64,000 nucleotides of DNA from Streptomyces avermitilis MA-4680 = NBRC 14893 (GCF_000009765.2 NC_003155.5:3224001-3288000); one strand, 5' to 3'; positions 1 to 10,016 are shown, counted from the first letter of the stretch. The notes: generated by a model from the letters alone, not told the origin. Numbers and translations are program-made.

Positions 1-363
1 ACCCTTGGTCTTGGCGACCTTGATGTAGTCCTTGCGGCGCTCCTCGGTCAGCTCGGGGAACACCACACGGATGATGTTGCCGTCGTTGCTCGGGTTGACG
101 CCCAGGTCGGAGTCCCGGATGGCCTGCTCGATGTTGCGCAGCGCGCTCTTGTCGAACGGGGTCACCACGGCCATGCGCGGCTCCGGCACCGAGAACGAGG
201 CCAGCTGGTTGATCGGCGTCAACGCGCCGTAGTAGTCGGCCACGATCTTGTTGAACATCGCCGGGTGCGCACGGCCGGTGCGGATCGCGGCGAAGTCCTC
301 CTTGGCGACCACGACGGCCTTCTCCATCTTCTCCTCGGCCTCGAGGAGGGTCTCTTCGATCAC
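1..363 (-). CDS. frr: Ribosome recycling factor (C-terminal end outside window)
   Basis: The first 121 codons of ribosome recycling factor, which with EF-G splits the post-termination ribosome so the subunits can be reused. The reading frame is open to the window edge, so the last third is missing. The GTG start at 363 gives [17 protein letters not shown], followed by the family-typical IRTGRAHPA stretch, the [12 protein letters not shown] segment and [12 protein letters not shown]. It lies downstream of pyrH in the same direction, the usual pyrH-frr order. Identification is secure from the sequence itself; only the C-terminus cannot be judged. Confidence 0.96.
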   Translation of the reverse strand, partial: MIEETLLEAEEKMEKAVVVAKEDFAAIRTGRAHPAMFNKIVADYYGALTPINQLASFSVPEPRMAVVTPFDKSALRNIEQAIRDSDLGVNPSNDGNIIRVVFPELTEERRKDYIKVAKTKG

Positions 364-516
364 CACTTGCTCCTGCGTGTCTTGAGTAGGCCCGGCAGCG
401 GTCCTTGTCGGTCCCCGGCCGGCTGCGTCGCGTCTTCTTCCTGCACGGTTCCGGACCGGCAGGACATTGTCCATCCCCCGGTCAGGGTCCATGGCCCAAA
501 GAGGGGTGGTCCCCGG

Positions 517-1275
517 TCAGTCCCGGCTGCCCTGGTCACCCACGAGTGTGCCGATCTTCTCACCCTTGACGGCGCGCGCGATATTGCCCTCCGCCAGAAG
601 TTCGAAGACCAGGATGGGCAGCTTGTTGTCCCGGCACAGCGTGATCGCGGTCATGTCGGCGACCTTCAGGTCGCGGGTGATGACCTCGCCGTAGCTGAGC
701 GAATCGAACTTGACAGCCTCGGGGTTGGTCTTCGGGTCGGAGTCGTAGACCCCGTCCACGCCGTTCTTGCCCATGAGCAGCGCCTCGGCGTCGATCTCCA
801 GAGCACGCTGGGCGGCGGTGGTGTCGGTGGAGAAGTAGGGCATGCCCATACCGGCGCCGAAGATGACCACACGGCCCTTCTCCAGGTGACGCACGGCGCG
901 CAGCGGGATGTAGGGCTCGGCGACCTGGCCCATGGTGATGGCGGTCTGCACGCGCGAGTCGATGCCCTCCTTCTCCAGGAAGTCCTGGAGAGCGAGGCAG
1001 TTCATGACCGTGCCGAGCATGCCCATGTAGTCGGAGCGGGCCCGGTCCATGCCGCGCTGCTGGAGTTCGGCGCCGCGGAAGAAGTTGCCGCCGCCGATGA
1101 CGACGGCGATCTCGGAGCCGTCGCGCACCACGGCCGCGATCTCACGGGCGATGGCGTGCACCACGTCCGGGTCGACGCCGAGGCCGCCGCCTCCGGAGAA
1201 CGCCTCTCCGGACAGCTTCAGCAGGTACCGGCCGCGTACTTTGCCGTCGTCGCTCTTGTCGGCCTTGGTGGTCAT
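517..1275 (-). CDS. pyrH: UMP kinase
   Basis: A 252-residue UMP kinase that phosphorylates UMP to UDP in pyrimidine nucleotide synthesis, in the cytoplasm. Visible are the N-terminal [11 protein letters not shown] phosphate-binding strand, the [10 protein letters not shown] loop, the [12 protein letters not shown] segment typical of bacterial hexameric PyrH, and a C-terminal GTLVGD. The reading frame extends upstream to 1320, but the ATG at 1275 is preferred because a GAGG ribosome site lies just before it and the protein then starts [15 protein letters not shown], a usual lead for actinobacterial PyrH. It sits between tsf and frr, all on the minus strand; a hairpin at 1314-1363 separates it from tsf. 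Confidence 0.97.
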   Translation of the reverse strand: MTTKADKSDDGKVRGRYLLKLSGEAFSGGGGLGVDPDVVHAIAREIAAVVRDGSEIAVVIGGGNFFRGAELQQRGMDRARSDYMGMLGTVMNCLALQDFLEKEGIDSRVQTAITMGQVAEPYIPLRAVRHLEKGRVVIFGAGMGMPYFSTDTTAAQRALEIDAEALLMGKNGVDGVYDSDPKTNPEAVKFDSLSYGEVITRDLKVADMTAITLCRDNKLPILVFELLAEGNIARAVKGEKIGTLVGDQGSRD

Positions 1276-1313
1276 GGAGATCTCGCCTCTTTTACGTGTC
1301 GCACATACGAAGA

Positions 1314-1363
1314 AGGCCATTGCCGATGGGGTGTCGTTCGCATCCCATACGCGGCAATGGCCT
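1314..1363 (-). terminator. Stem-loop between tsf and pyrH
   Basis: A 12-base perfect inverted repeat (AGGCCATTGCCG at 1314-1325 and its complement at 1352-1363) with a further short pairing in the loop, in the roughly 200-base gap after tsf. There is no T-run, so it may be a Streptomyces-style terminator or a partial attenuator before pyrH. Confidence 0.6.
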
Positions 1364-1475
1364 CCTCGTCAGATCTGCTGTAGTCCGCCACGCGCGTGTG
1401 CGGGGTGGCATACGCGAATGACGCAGTCGACTGCTGTCGACCCTAGCGGGGTCGCGCGTCGATCGCGGTACGGAC

Positions 1476-2312
1476 TCAGATGCCGACCTTGATGCGCGTG
1501 AAGCGCTTCAGGGTGACACCCGCCTCGTCCAGAACCTTCTGGACGGACTTCTTGTTGTCGAGCGCGTACGGCTGGCCAAGCAGCGTGGCGTCCTTGAAGA
1601 AGCCGTTGAGGCGACCCTCGACGATCTTCGGCAGGGCGGCCTCGGGCTTGCCCTCGGCGCGGGTGGTCTCCTCGGCGACGCGGCGCTCGGACTCGACGAC
1701 CTCGGCCGGGACGTCCTCCTTGGAGAGGTACTTCGGCGCGAAGGCGGCGATGTGCTGGGCGACGCCCTTGGCGATCTCCGCGTTCGGCTTGTCCAGCTCG
1801 ACGAGGACACCGATCTGCGGCGGCAGGTCGGGCATCGTGCGGTGCATGTACGCGGACACGTAACCGTCGGCGTAGGCCGCGAAGCGGTCCAGGACGATCT
1901 TCTCGCCCAGGTTGGCGTTGGCCTCGTCGACGAACGCCTGGACCGTCTTGCCGGGCTCGATCTCGGAGGCGAGCAGCGCCTCGAGGTCGGCCGGGGCGGT
2001 CTTGGCGACGTGCTCGGCGATCGCGTTGGCGGCGGCCTGGAACTTCTCACCCTTGGCGACGAAGTCCGTCTCGCACTTCAGCTCGACCAGGACACCGGAG
2101 GCGTTGTCGTCGGCGATGACGGAGACCACAGCGCCGTTCTCGGCGGAGCGGCCCTCGCGCTTGGCGACGCCCTTCTGGCCCTTGATGCGCAGCGCCTCGA
2201 CGGCCTTCTCGACGTTGCCCTCGGCCTCGTCCAGCGCCTTCTTGCAGTCCATCATGCCGGCGCCGGTGAGCTCACGGAGCTTCTTGACGTCGGCGGCGGT
2301 GTAGTTCGCCAT
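1476..2312 (-). CDS. tsf: Translation elongation factor Ts
   Basis: A 278-residue EF-Ts, the nucleotide exchange factor that regenerates EF-Tu-GTP. The N-terminal UBA-like domain (MANYTAADVKKLRELTGAGMM, DCKKALDE) contains the EF-Tu-binding signature, followed by the KRAGR-like segment and the conserved ELKCETDFVAK. The C-terminal part (GFFKDATLLGQPYA) is the usual dimerisation end. Length matches actinobacterial orthologues. It follows rpsB with a strong hairpin between them, as in the known rpsB-tsf operon of streptomycetes. Confidence 0.98.
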   Translation of the reverse strand: MANYTAADVKKLRELTGAGMMDCKKALDEAEGNVEKAVEALRIKGQKGVAKREGRSAENGAVVSVIADDNASGVLVELKCETDFVAKGEKFQAAANAIAEHVAKTAPADLEALLASEIEPGKTVQAFVDEANANLGEKIVLDRFAAYADGYVSAYMHRTMPDLPPQIGVLVELDKPNAEIAKGVAQHIAAFAPKYLSKEDVPAEVVESERRVAEETTRAEGKPEAALPKIVEGRLNGFFKDATLLGQPYALDNKKSVQKVLDEAGVTLKRFTRIKVGI

Positions 2313-2353
2313 GATTCCTGGAATCTCTCTCGAAGTCTGAAGATCTACGGGCC

Positions 2354-2386
2354 GAACGGCGGGGGCTTTGTGGGCCCCCGCCGTTC
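2354..2386 (-). terminator. rpsB-tsf intergenic hairpin (attenuator or terminator)
   Basis: A 13-base perfect inverted repeat (left arm 2354-2366, right arm 2374-2386, 7-base loop) rich in GC, in the 96-base gap between rpsB and tsf. In other streptomycetes a hairpin at this place partly terminates rpsB transcription so that rpsB and tsf are unequally expressed; that role is inferred here. Confidence 0.75.
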
Positions 2387-2408
2387 ACAACCCGAAGGGG
2401 TGAGGGGG

Positions 2409-3335
2409 TCAGGCCTGCTCGGCGTCCGCGGCCGGGGCCTCGGCAGCGGGGGCCTCAGCGGCGGGAGCCTCGGCAGCGGGGGCCTCGGCGGCCGGCGCCT
2501 CAGCAGCGGCCTCGGCCGGCTTCTCGGCCTCGGCGGCGGCCGGAGCCTCAGCCTCGTCGGCCTTCTTCTCGCCCTCGAGCAGGTCGCGCTCCCACGCGGC
2601 GAGCGGCTCGCCCGCGGCCTTGTCACCCTCGGCCTTGCCGGCGCCGGAGCGGGCGATGAGGCCCTCGGCGACGGCGTCGGCGATCACGCGGGTGAGCAGG
2701 GTGACGGAGCGGATCGCGTCGTCGTTGCCCGGGATCTTGTAGTCGACCTCGTCGGGGTCGCAGTTGGTGTCGAGGATGGCGACGACCGGGATGTTGAGCT
2801 TCCGGGCCTCGCCGACCGCGATGTGCTCCTTCTTGGTGTCCACGATCCAGACGGCGCTGGGCACCTTCTGCATCTCGCGGATACCACCGAGGGTCTTCTC
2901 CAGCTTGGCCTTCTCGCGCGAGAGCACGAGAAGCTCCTTCTTGGTCAGACCGGAAGCGGCGACGTCCTCGAAGTCGATCTGCTCGAGCTCCTTGAGGCGC
3001 TGCAGACGCTTGTAGACGGTCGAGAAGTTGGTGAGCATGCCGCCCAGCCAGCGCTGGTTGACGTAGGGCATGCCGACGCGGGTGGCCTGCTCCGCGATGG
3101 CCTCCTGCGCCTGCTTCTTCGTGCCGACGAACATGACCGTGCCGCCGTGGGCGACGGTCTCCTTGACGAACTCGTAGGCGCGGTCGATGTACGACAGCGA
3201 CTGGAGCAGGTCGATGATGTAGATGCCGTTGCGCTCGGTGAAGATGAAGCGCTTCATCTTCGGGTTCCAGCGACGGGTCTGGTGACCGAAGTGGACGCCG
3301 CTTTCCAGCAGCTCCCGCATCGTGACGACGGCCAT
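2409..3335 (-). CDS. rpsB: 30S ribosomal protein S2 with Ala/Glu/Pro-rich tail
   Basis: A 308-residue S2 protein of the small ribosomal subunit. The core begins [19 protein letters not shown] and contains the S2 signatures [31 protein letters not shown] and [15 protein letters not shown]. The open frame extends about 125 codons further upstream, but the ATG at 3335 has an AAGGAG site 8 bases ahead and gives the canonical start. Unlike the 241-residue E. coli protein it carries a C-terminal extension of about 60 residues ending in repeated AAEAP units, a common actinobacterial feature of unknown function. Downstream is tsf. Confidence 0.97.
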
Positions 3336-3597
3336 GGCCGTTCTCCTTGAGTTTCTCGGTTGTGCCGCGTGTGCCGGACGGCACTCGCGCCTGACGCCCG
3401 CGTGCGCCTTGCCACTAAGGACCGAGAGGCGCTGACTTCGGCTTTCGTCTCTCGACGGGAGGCCGTTGTCGGGGCGTGCGAAGTCGACCCGGTGACCCGG
3501 ATCGCCACAAGAAGTGTACGGGACCCGCGAGGTGCCGGGTGACGCCGCTGTCCACAACCGGCGAGTACTCCACAGATCCCGGCCATGGTCGACGTGG

Positions 3598-4296
3598 ATG
3601 CGGGACCGTTCTCGCATGCGAGCGAAACGATCTGTGCGTACGTGGCCGGGGTTGCTGCTGGTCCTGACGGTGACCGTCCTGGGCAGCACGGCGTGGGCAA
3701 GCGGGGACATGACCGCGCGGCGAACGGGTGCCTCCCCGGGGCCGGAGGTGTCGCGGGCGGCGGGCGCGCCGCCGGGGACGGGCGCTCCTCCAGGGGGTGG
3801 CGCGCCCGCGCCACCGGAGGCCGATGGCGCGGTTCCGGCGATCGGCCGCGCGTGGCCCGTGGGTGTACGCCCGTTGGTGGTACGCGGCTGGGAGCCTCCG
3901 GCTACGGCGTACGGCCGGGGTCACCGTGGCGTGGACCTGGCGGCGGCCCCCGGCACTCCGGTGCGGTCCGTCGCGGCCGGCCGGGTCTCGTTCGCGGGCC
4001 GGGTCGCCGGGCGGGGAGTCGTCTCCGTCGAGCTGACGGGAACGGGCGAGCCGCCCCTGCGCACGACGTACGAACCCGTACGCCCGTCCGTGGAGAAGGG
4101 CGACGAGGTGGCGGCGGGCGGGAGCCTGGGCACGCTGGAGCCGACGACCGCCCACTGCTCGACGGCCTGTCTGCACTGGGGCCTGCTCAGAGGCCGGACC
4201 TACCTGAACCCGCTGTCACTTCTGCCCGCGTGGCTGCTGCACCGAGGCCCGTCCCGCCTGCTGCCGGTGCTCGGGGTGCCCTTGCCTCGTGCGTAG
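3598..4296 (+). CDS. Secreted M23 (LytM-like) domain protein, incomplete active site
   Basis: A 232-residue protein with a short Arg/Lys-rich N-terminus, a signal-type hydrophobic segment ([14 protein letters not shown]) ending near AWAS, a Pro/Gly/Ala-rich linker, and a C-terminal LytM/M23 fold. The first zinc-ligand motif HxxxD is present (GHRGVDLA). The second motif reads CLHWG, so the first His of the usual HxH is replaced by Cys. It may therefore be a non-catalytic LytM factor that regulates cell-wall hydrolysis, or a variant enzyme. ATG 3598 or 3616 can both be the start; the frame is open back to 3514. It is divergent from rpsB, with about 260 bases between them that must hold both promoters. 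Confidence 0.85.
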
Positions 4297-4306
4297 CCCC
4301 AGTCCG

Positions 4307-4381
4307 CGACACCTCATCCGCGGCCCTGTCCCACGACACCTCATCCGCGGCCCTGTCCCACGACACCTCGTCCGTGGCTCA
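4307..4381. repeat. 27-bp direct repeat, about 2.7 copies
   Basis: Three consecutive copies of a 27-base unit (CGACACCTCATCCGCGGCCC and seven further bases), starting at 4307, 4334 and 4361; the first two are identical and the last is shorter and slightly diverged. It lies between the convergent M23 and TetR genes, just after the M23 stop codon. No open function is evident. Confidence 0.85.
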
Positions 4382-4410
4382 GCTCGCGGTCTCAGCGCTC
4401 GTCCGCGGCC

Positions 4411-4992
4411 TCAGCCCCGAACTCCTCGCAGGGCCATGGCCACGGCGGCGTCGGTGATCGCCGCGGGATCCTCGGCGGCCCCCAGCTCGATCCGCCGTAC
4501 CGCGGCGTCGACCACGCCCTGGAGGAGCATCGCGGCCAGCCTCGGCTCCGCATGACCCATCTCCCCCAGCGCCTGCACGATCATCGCGACGAGCCCGCCG
4601 TGGGCCGCACGGATCTTCTCGCGCGCCCCGGCGTCGAGCTCGCCGGCGGAAATGGCGACCACGGCCCGGTGCCGCCGGTCTCCGACCAGGGCCAGCTGCT
4701 GCCGGACATACGCCTCGACCTTGGCCTCCGGGGTGTCCGCCCGGTCCATCGCCGCCGAGACCTCCGCCGCCCAGACGGGGAAGTCGACCGCGCACAGTTC
4801 CTCGACGACGGCCGCCCGCGACCGGAAGTACTCATACACGGAGGAGCGCGCGAGCCCCGTGCGCTCCGCGAGGGCCGGGAAGGTCAGCGCCTCCGTCCCG
4901 CCCTCGGACAGCAGGGACCGAGCCGCGTCCAGCAGGGCGGCTCGCTGCATCGACCGGTGCTCGGCCACGGAGGCCGCTCGAATCCTTGGCAC
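4411..4992 (-). CDS. TetR-family transcriptional regulator
   Basis: A 193-residue regulator with the N-terminal TetR helix-turn-helix (residues about 18-60: AALLDAARSLLSEGG, TGLARSSVYEYFRSR) and an all-helical Ala-rich C-terminal ligand and dimerisation domain. The start is GTG at 4992 without an obvious ribosome site; an ATG at residue 15 is an alternative but would cut the first helix. It stands alone between the LytM-like gene (convergent) and whiG (same direction, 162 bases away), so its target cannot be read from context. Confidence 0.9.
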   Translation of the reverse strand: MPRIRAASVAEHRSMQRAALLDAARSLLSEGGTEALTFPALAERTGLARSSVYEYFRSRAAVVEELCAVDFPVWAAEVSAAMDRADTPEAKVEAYVRQQLALVGDRRHRAVVAISAGELDAGAREKIRAAHGGLVAMIVQALGEMGHAEPRLAAMLLQGVVDAAVRRIELGAAEDPAAITDAAVAMALRGVRG

Positions 4993-5154
4993 GCGTCCAC
5001 TTTACGGACGGACCGCCGCGGAGGGGAGCCACTCCGGCCACACACTCCGATGCGGCCCCGATGCGGCTCTGCTCGGCGGCAGGGACGATTCAGCAGCTCC
5101 GGACCTCTCCCCCGCCCGGATGACGCGCAGGCCTCACCCGGCCGCACACCCCCG

Positions 5155-5997
5155 TCAGCGACCGAAGCTCGCCAGTTTGGCCCTGAGCTGGAGCACGGAC
5201 TTCGTGTGGATCTGGCTCACCCGGCTCTCCGTCACCCCCAGCACATTGCCGATCTCGGCGAGCGTGAGCCCTTCGTAGTAGTAGAGCGTGACCACGGTCT
5301 TCTCCCGGTCGGGCAGCGTGTTGATCGCCCTTGCCAGGAACCGCCGCAGCTCCCGGTCCTCGGCCACCTCCACCGGGTTGTCGGCGGCGGTGTCCTCCAG
5401 CGTGTCCATCAGGCTCAGCCGGTCGCCGCCCTCGCCCCCGACATGCAGCAGCTCCTCCAGGGCCACCACGTTCGCCAGCGACAACTGGCTGAACACGGAG
5501 TGGAGTTCGTCCACCGCGATGCCCATCTCGGTGGCCACCTCCCCCTCCGTCGGGGTCCGCCGCAGCCGCGCCTCCAGCGTCGCGTACGCCCGCTCCACGT
5601 TCCGCGCCTTCTGCCGCACCGAGCGAGGGATCCAGTCGAGCGCCCGCAGTTCATCGATCATCGCGCCCCGGATCCGGGTGATCGCGTACGTCTCGAACTT
5701 GATCTCCCGCCCGATGTCGAACTTCTCGATCGCGTCGATCAGTCCGAACACCCCGGAGGAGACGAAATCCGCCTGCTCCACATTGGGCGGCAGACCGACG
5801 CTCACCCGGCCGGCCACGTACTTCACCAGCGGTGAGTAGTGCAGGATCAGCTGCTCCCGCAGCCGTTCGTCCCCCGTCGCCTTGTACGACCGCCACAGCT
5901 CGTCGAGCGTCGAGGGAGCGGGCGGGCGCACGCTGCCGCCGTCGCGGGCGGCTGGGGGAATCGCCGCCCGGTCGGACCCGGAGGTGTGCTGGGGCAT
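5155..5997 (-). CDS. whiG: RNA polymerase sigma factor WhiG (sporulation, FliA family)
   Basis: A 280-residue sigma-70 family factor of the flagellar/WhiG type, which in Streptomyces commits aerial hyphae to sporulation and is controlled by the anti-sigma factor RsiG with c-di-GMP. Region 2 is seen in [23 protein letters not shown] and [16 protein letters not shown], region 3 in [13 protein letters not shown], and region 4 with its helix-turn-helix in [24 protein letters not shown] 5997 is chosen over the longer frame (to 6276) because it gives the usual MPQHTSGSD start with an AAGG site upstream. The 270 bases upstream to dprA should hold its promoter. Confidence 0.96.
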   Translation of the reverse strand: MPQHTSGSDRAAIPPAARDGGSVRPPAPSTLDELWRSYKATGDERLREQLILHYSPLVKYVAGRVSVGLPPNVEQADFVSSGVFGLIDAIEKFDIGREIKFETYAITRIRGAMIDELRALDWIPRSVRQKARNVERAYATLEARLRRTPTEGEVATEMGIAVDELHSVFSQLSLANVVALEELLHVGGEGGDRLSLMDTLEDTAADNPVEVAEDRELRRFLARAINTLPDREKTVVTLYYYEGLTLAEIGNVLGVTESRVSQIHTKSVLQLRAKLASFGR

Positions 5998-6269
5998 TCG
6001 TCGCCTTGTGCCGTTCTGCCGTGAACTGGGGATGCCTGGGTGACCTGTCGGTCTGATGTCGAGATGCCTGCCTGATTCGGAATTCATGTGAGCGTAGCGT
6101 GACTGAAGTGTCGCAGTGCGCGAAGGGCGAGGGATCACCCCCGCGCGAGCCCGCTCCGCCGAGCGCCGCCCGGGGTCCCGCCCATTGCCCTGCGTGACCG
6201 CCGACGGTGGCCAACTAAGGGAATTGCCAAGGGTGTCGGGGAGTCGCCCGGACGGCCGTACACGCTCGG

Positions 6270-7415
6270 TCAGCATCGGCCGCGATCTTGGGAGACCGAG
6301 ATCAGCGCCTGGCGTGTCAACTTCCAGCGATCGCCGTGTCGTTCGACGAAACCAAGTGATCGGAGTTCGTACAGTCTCCCGACCGCGTCGTCACCCGTCG
6401 TGCCCGCTCCGCGAGCGATCTCGTCCGGCGTCGCGGTCCCGTGGCCCGGCAGCGCGGCCAGGACGCGGGCGGCGCCCGGCTCCAGCAGGTCGCGCGGCAG
6501 GACGGGGCCTCGCCGGTCGGGGGCCAGCTCGCCCATGTCACCCACCAGTTCGGCCACCTCCGCGGCATCGGAGACCAGGACGGCGTCGCCGCGCAGCAAC
6601 TCGTGCACCCCGGCGGAGAGCCCGCTGGTCACCGGCCCCGGCACCCCCATGGTGAACCGCCCGAGCCGCTGGGCCGCGCGTGCCGTGACCAGCGCGCCGC
6701 TGCGGTAGGCCGCCTCGACGACCACGGTGCCCCGGGTGAGCGCGGCGATGACCCTGTTGCGGAGGATGAACCTGCTCGGCGTCGGATGGTCGCCGGGCGG
6801 CAACTCCCCCACGACCAGACCCTGTTCCGCGATCCTGGTGATCAACTCGGTGTGTCCGCGTGGATAGGGCTGGTCGACTCCGCAGGCGAGTACGGCGACG
6901 GTGGCCCCGCCGGCCCCGAGCGCACCCCGGTGCGCGGCACCGTCCACGCCGTATGCGCCGCCCGACACCACCACCCATCCGCGCTCGGCGAGTCCCGCGC
7001 CGAGGGCGGCCGCCATGTGGGCGCCGTACTCGGTACAGGCTCGCGCGCCGACGACCGCGACGGACCGCAGGGCCCACATCCGCAGGCTCGGCCGGCCACG
7101 CACCCAGAGCCCGGTGGGGCGGGCGTCCGCGAGGTCGTCGAGCTGTGCCGGCCACTCCGCATCGCCCGGGCAGACAAAGCGGGCCCCGGCCTGCCGGGCC
7201 TCGGCCAGGTCCCGCTCCGGCCTGGCCTGGGCGGCCCGTCCTCTCAGCCCCGCCCAGCGCTTGGCCGACACCCGGGGAAACGGCTCGCCTCCCTCCACCA
7301 GCCGCCGGGCAACCGCCACGGCGCCGTACTCCCGCAGCCATCGGCCGCCGATCTCGTCACCGGGCTCGATGATCCGCGTGAGGGCGACACGGGCGAGCCG
7401 TTCGTCGTCCGTCAT
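6270..7415 (-). CDS. dprA: DNA processing protein DprA/Smf
   Basis: A 381-residue DprA-family protein that in transformable bacteria loads RecA on incoming single-stranded DNA; its role in Streptomyces is unclear. The Rossmann-type core shows [39 protein letters not shown] and [16 protein letters not shown], followed by a C-terminal winged-helix region ([15 protein letters not shown]). Start ATG 7415 overlaps the yifB stop codon (ATGA), so translation is probably coupled; the frame extends further upstream but inside yifB. It is the last gene of yraN-yifB-dprA. Confidence 0.95.
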   Translation of the reverse strand: MTDDERLARVALTRIIEPGDEIGGRWLREYGAVAVARRLVEGGEPFPRVSAKRWAGLRGRAAQARPERDLAEARQAGARFVCPGDAEWPAQLDDLADARPTGLWVRGRPSLRMWALRSVAVVGARACTEYGAHMAAALGAGLAERGWVVVSGGAYGVDGAAHRGALGAGGATVAVLACGVDQPYPRGHTELITRIAEQGLVVGELPPGDHPTPSRFILRNRVIAALTRGTVVVEAAYRSGALVTARAAQRLGRFTMGVPGPVTSGLSAGVHELLRGDAVLVSDAAEVAELVGDMGELAPDRRGPVLPRDLLEPGAARVLAALPGHGTATPDEIARGAGTTGDDAVGRLYELRSLGFVERHGDRWKLTRQALISVSQDRGRC

Positions 7416-9037
7416 GCCGACGCGCCGATCATCATGGGCACGCCCCGGGGCACCCCGGTGCGCAACTGCAGGGCCAGGGCCACATCCCCGGCGTCGGGCC
7501 TGTCGTGCCCGGACAGATCCGCGACCGTCCACGCCACGCGGAGCACCCGGTCCAGGCCGCGGGCGCTCAGCACGCCCCGCTCCAGTCCCCGCTCCGCCTC
7601 CTCCATGGCTCCCGGCACGGCCTGCCAGTGGCTGCGCAGCTCCCGTCCGGGCACTTCGCTGTTGGTGCGCCAGGGTGTCCCGGTCAACCGCGTCGCGGAG
7701 CGCTCACGGGCGGCTCGCACCCGGTCGGCCACCGCCCGCGTCGACTCGCCCCGGGCCCCGCGCACCGTCAGCTCGGCCCGCGTGACCGGCTCCACCTCGA
7801 CCCTCAGGTCGACCCGGTCGAGCAACGGTCCCGAGAGCCTGGCCTGGTAGCGGCGGATCGTCGCGGGCGGGCATTCGCACAGGGTGTCCCGTTGCGACAA
7901 TCGCCCACAGGGGCACGGGTTGGCCGCGAGCACCATCAGGAACCTGGCCGGGAACCGCACCACGCCCGCACTGCGTGCGATCACCACATGCCCTGACTCC
8001 AGGGGCTGCCGCAGCGCGTCGAGAGCCTGGCCGCTGAACTCCGGCGCCTCGTCGAGGAAGAGCACCCCTCGATGAGCCAGCGACACCGCGCCCGGCCGGG
8101 CGACGCCCTGGCCACCGCCGACCAGTGCCTGCATCGTGGCCGAGTGGTGCGGGGCGCAGTAGGGAGCGGCGTCCACCAGAGGTTTGCCCCCAGGCAGCAG
8201 CCCCGCGACCGAATGCACCGCGGTGACCTCCAGCGACTCGTCCCGGCCGAGCCGTGGCAGGACCGTGGGCAGCCGCTCGGCGAGCATCGTCTTGCCGGCT
8301 CCCGGCGGCCCTTCGAGGAACAGATGGTGACCGCCGGCGGCGGCCACCTCCACCGCCGTACGCGCCGAGAGCTGCCCGACCACGTCGGCGAGGTCATGGC
8401 CGAGGTCGAGAGGCGCGGCGCCCACGCTGTGGATGCCGGTGGCCGCGCCGGTACCGGGCATGCGCAGGCCCGCCAGCAGCGGATCCGGCCGCCCCTGCTC
8501 GTCGGGGTCCTCTTCGGGGAACGGCTCATCCGTGAGCACGGCGACCAGCTGCCGGAGGCTGCGTACACCGAGCACGGACACGCCGGGGACCAGCGAGGCC
8601 TCGGCCGCGGCGCACTCCGGCACCACCACCTGTTCGTACCCCGCGTCCGCTGCGGCCAGGACCGCCGGCAGGACGCCCCTGACCGGCCGCACCCTCCCGT
8701 CGAGCCCGAGCTCGCCGATCATGACGATGTCGGCCAGCACACGCGGGTCGATGCGCTCGGCGGCACCCAGCACGGCGCACGCGACGGCAAGATCGAACCC
8801 CGAGCCGCCCTTCGGCACGGATGCCGGGCTCAGACCCACCGTCAGCTTCTTCTGGGGCCACTCGCCGCCGGAGTTGACCACCGCCGACCTGACCCGGTCC
8901 TTGCTCTCCGTCAGGCTCTTGTCCGGCAGCCCCACCAGCGTGAACGCCGCGACCCCGGGCTCCAGGCCCGCCTGGACCTCGACCACCACGCCCTCGACGC
9001 CGACCAGTGCCACCGAACACGTACGGGCGAATCCCAT
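7412..9037 (-). CDS. comM: YifB/ComM family Mg-chelatase-like AAA+ ATPase
   Basis: A 541-residue protein of the ComM/YifB family. ComM in Vibrio is a hexameric helicase for branch migration during transformation; in Streptomyces the role is not established. An N-terminal Lon-like ChlI domain (LVGLPDKSLTESKDRVRSA, GGSGFDLAVA) is followed by Walker A (EGPPGAGKTMLAERLP), Walker B (LFLDEAPEF) and a C-terminal Mg-chelatase subunit domain containing ANPCPCG. The ATG at 9037 and the GTG just before it at 9040 are both in frame; either overlaps the yraN stop. The gene ends in an ATGA overlap with dprA. Confidence 0.95.
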   Translation of the reverse strand: MGFARTCSVALVGVEGVVVEVQAGLEPGVAAFTLVGLPDKSLTESKDRVRSAVVNSGGEWPQKKLTVGLSPASVPKGGSGFDLAVACAVLGAAERIDPRVLADIVMIGELGLDGRVRPVRGVLPAVLAAADAGYEQVVVPECAAAEASLVPGVSVLGVRSLRQLVAVLTDEPFPEEDPDEQGRPDPLLAGLRMPGTGAATGIHSVGAAPLDLGHDLADVVGQLSARTAVEVAAAGGHHLFLEGPPGAGKTMLAERLPTVLPRLGRDESLEVTAVHSVAGLLPGGKPLVDAAPYCAPHHSATMQALVGGGQGVARPGAVSLAHRGVLFLDEAPEFSGQALDALRQPLESGHVVIARSAGVVRFPARFLMVLAANPCPCGRLSQRDTLCECPPATIRRYQARLSGPLLDRVDLRVEVEPVTRAELTVRGARGESTRAVADRVRAARERSATRLTGTPWRTNSEVPGRELRSHWQAVPGAMEEAERGLERGVLSARGLDRVLRVAWTVADLSGHDRPDAGDVALALQLRTGVPRGVPMMIGASA

Positions 9038-9483
9038 CACGCCACCCCCCGCACATGCTCCACGACGGGTGCGCCGCGGTCCGGCAGGAGGATGCCGACC
9101 AGGTCGATACGGACGCCCCCGGGCGGAGCGCCTCCGTGTTCCTGGACCCAGCGCTCGGCGAGACCGCGCAGACGCTCCGCCTTCGCCGGTGTGATCGCCG
9201 CCATCGGGTGTTCGAAGAGGCCTGCCCGGCGGGTCTTGACCTCGCACACGACCAGCGCGTCGCCGTCGCGGGCCACGATGTCGATCTCGCCGGTCCTGCC
9301 GCCGCGCCAGTTGCGCTCCAGGACCGTCATCCCGGACTCGGTCAGCCGCCGTGCGGCCAGCGACTCGCCGTACCTGCCGAGTGCGCCGCGTTGCGCGCTC
9401 CGCCGTGCGCCTTGCTCGGTGCCCTGCCGCGCGCCGTACTCCGTGTCCTGCCGCGCGCCGTGCTGTGCCTTGCGTGTGCTCAT
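9037..9483 (-). CDS. YraN/UPF0102 family endonuclease-fold protein
   Basis: A 148-residue UPF0102 protein with the restriction-endonuclease-like core: [12 protein letters not shown] at the start, then [21 protein letters not shown], where the E, D and ExK residues form the predicted active site. The first 40 residues are an Arg/Gln/Ala-rich lead with a repeated GARQ(D/G)TE unit that is not part of the domain, so the true start could be further inside; ATG 9483 is used as the first methionine of the frame outside the upstream gene. Its function is not known. It is the first gene of the yraN-yifB-dprA run. Confidence 0.9.
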
Positions 9484-9590
9484 GTCGGCACCACCTCCGG
9501 CGCCAACACTGAGCCCGTACCGAGCCCTTTGTGGATCTTGGTGGACAACGCGGTGGTTGTGGACAACCCCGCCACCCACACGAGTGAGAC

Positions 9591-9899
9591 TCAGCCGCCC
9601 GGCAGCTCCAGGTCGCTCTTGTTCAGCTCCTCAATGTTCACGTCCTTGAACGTGAGTACGCGCACCTGCTTCACGAAGCGAGCAGGCCGGTACATGTCCC
9701 ACACCCAGGCGTCCGCCATGGACACCTCGAAGAACACCTCGCCCTGGACCGAGTGCACCTGCATCTCGTAGTCGTTGGTGAGGTAGAAGCGCCGCTCGGT
9801 CTCGATCACGTATTTGAACAGACCGACGACATCGCGGTACTCCCGGTAGAGCTTCAGCTCCATCTCGGTCTCGTACTTTTCGAGGTCCTCGGCGCTCAT
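9591..9899 (-). CDS. DUF2469 family protein
   Basis: A 102-residue acidic protein, [14 protein letters not shown] at the start and [17 protein letters not shown] at the end, matching the actinobacterial DUF2469 family that is nearly always found next to yraN. No catalytic motif or membrane segment is visible; the family has no established function. The start ATG at 9899 gives the usual family length. Confidence 0.9.
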
Positions 9900-10016
9900 G
9901 GCATGTTCCCCTTCAGCCGTGCGTCCCCCTATTGTGCGCCAGCCCCGCGAACCCCTAGACGATTTCGGTGTCGAGGGTCTCGGGCCTGGCGGGGGGACCG
10001 TCGTCGAGCAGCCTGC

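Noticed and set aside
8072..9649. Long plus-strand frame over yifB and yraN
   Set aside because: Composition is Arg/Gly/Pro/His-rich, as expected for reverse frames of high-GC genes, and crosses two real genes.
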